From Spirochaetota bacterium (GTDB lineage: Bacteria; Spirochaetota; Spirochaetia; Treponematales; Rectinemataceae): 5,558 nucleotides of DNA. A program made the translations under genes and the position numbers. Below the pieces are notes generated by a model, which worked only from the letters and a program-made list of their open reading frames with translations, did no database searches and had not been told where the DNA came from. Where the stretch lies: NCBI GenBank assembly GCA_023421875.1, contig JAEZSM010000140.1, positions 1-5,558 of the forward strand, in the 5' to 3' direction. Below are positions 4,948-5,558 of the stretch, one piece after another. Positions within the stretch are counted from its first letter, which is position 1. Each line of letters opens with the position of its first letter.

Positions 4948-5558
4948 CATTCCTGTGAACAAAAAACCGGAAATTCTCTTCTATGACGATTTTCTCCTGG
5001 CGGTGAACAAGCCGGCGGGCATGCTCTCCATTCCAGACCGCTACGATGCCGAAGCGCCGGTCATTCTCGCTTTGCTTGAAAAAACGTATGGGAAACTATT
5101 TGTCGTGCATCGAATCGACAAAGACACAAGTGGGGTGCTTCTTTTTGCCAGGAATCAAGGCACCCACAAGGCGCTCAACGCTCTTTTTCATTCCCGGGCA
5201 ATTGAAAAATCCTATCTCGCCCTGGTGCGGGGGCGTACAGAAGAAGAAGAGTGGTTCTGCGACCTGCCGCTTTTGGCCGACGCCGACAAGCTGCACCGCA
5301 GCATCGTGGACAAGCGCAGGGGCAAGGAATCCTTGAGCAAGTTCGAGACAGTCGAGCGCTACGAAGAGTACAGCCTGGTAAGAGTGAAGCCCGAAACGGG
5401 AAGAACGCATCAGGTGCGGGTGCACTGTGCGGCAACAGGCTATCCCATCGTTGCCGATCCTCTCTATGGGGACGGCAAGCCGCTTTTTTTGTCCAAGATC
5501 AAACGAGGTTGGAGGGGCGACAGTTTTGAGGAGCGCCCGCTGCTGGCCCGCACGGGGC
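4943..5558 (+). CDS. RluA-family RNA pseudouridine synthase (partial, 3' end outside window)
   Basis: This reading frame is open from 4943 to the right edge (205 codons) and continues past it. The enzyme isomerises specific uridines in rRNA or tRNA to pseudouridine. Motifs seen are ILFYDDFLLAVNKPAGMLSIP, the catalytic signature HRIDKDTSGVLLFA with predicted nucleophile Asp59, and GRTHQVRVHCAATGYPIVADPLYG. There is no S4 domain before the catalytic core, so it resembles short RluA or TruC-type enzymes rather than RluC/RluD. The E. coli RluA length of about 219 suggests little is missing. RNA target cannot be told from sequence. Neither start has a ribosome site. ATG 4943 gives MLIPVNKKPE. GTG 4955 gives a start at NKKPE and would suit a leaderless transcript from the promoter above. 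Likely also reached by read-through from the MarR gene. Confidence 0.95.
   Translation, partial: MLIPVNKKPEILFYDDFLLAVNKPAGMLSIPDRYDAEAPVILALLEKTYGKLFVVHRIDKDTSGVLLFARNQGTHKALNALFHSRAIEKSYLALVRGRTEEEEWFCDLPLLADADKLHRSIVDKRRGKESLSKFETVERYEEYSLVRVKPETGRTHQVRVHCAATGYPIVADPLYGDGKPLFLSKIKRGWRGDSFEERPLLARTG

Noticed and set aside
4486..4962. Minus-strand open frames across the MarR gene
   Set aside because: They overlap a clear MarR coding region, have no domain similarity, and no promoter or ribosome site in the right place.
5046..5529. Several open frames on both strands inside the pseudouridine synthase region
   Set aside because: The frame from 4943 carries the HRIDKDTSG and GRTHQVRVH motifs. 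The others are out-of-frame shadows.

Overview
The window holds four protein-coding genes and one unusually structured intergenic region. On the minus strand are a large sensor histidine kinase (8-2377) and, upstream of it, groEL (2688-4340). On the plus strand, divergent from groEL, are a MarR-family regulator (4474-4902) and an RluA-family pseudouridine synthase (from 4943 or 4955) that is still open at the right edge. The DNA is bacterial and moderately GC-rich in genes, with AT-rich gaps. A stand-alone groEL with no groES beside it and no CIRCE operator fits spirochaetes such as Treponema and Borrelia, where groES and groEL are at separate loci. This assignment is an inference and is not secure.

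Layout from right to left: the 133-bp gap between groEL and the MarR gene carries two back-to-back promoters, each with its own palindrome. A 15-bp perfect palindrome lies at the predicted groEL start point. A 16-bp near-perfect palindrome covers the -10 box of the MarR gene and is a natural candidate for autoregulation. The MarR and pseudouridine synthase genes are 40 bp apart with no visible terminator, so they may be co-transcribed. The second gene also has a possible promoter of its own that would give a leaderless GTG start.

The 310-bp gap between groEL and the kinase (2378-2687) is the most interesting part. It has two strong leftward intrinsic terminators, one with a GAAA loop and one with a UUCG loop. 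Around them are four copies, in alternating orientation, of a short sequence resembling the last codons of groEL (GGC ATG GAC and neighbours). One copy still reads Gly-Met-Asp-Tyr-stop, so it looks like a second, broken groEL tail. The middle of the array is an 83-bp two-hairpin palindrome that resembles a small palindromic mobile or BIME-like element. A second, diverged copy of its right arm precedes the other terminator.

Functionally the genes are a general chaperonin, an RNA modification enzyme, a small transcription factor and a solute-sensing kinase. Nothing in the window shows that they form one pathway. The kinase's response regulator is not in the window.
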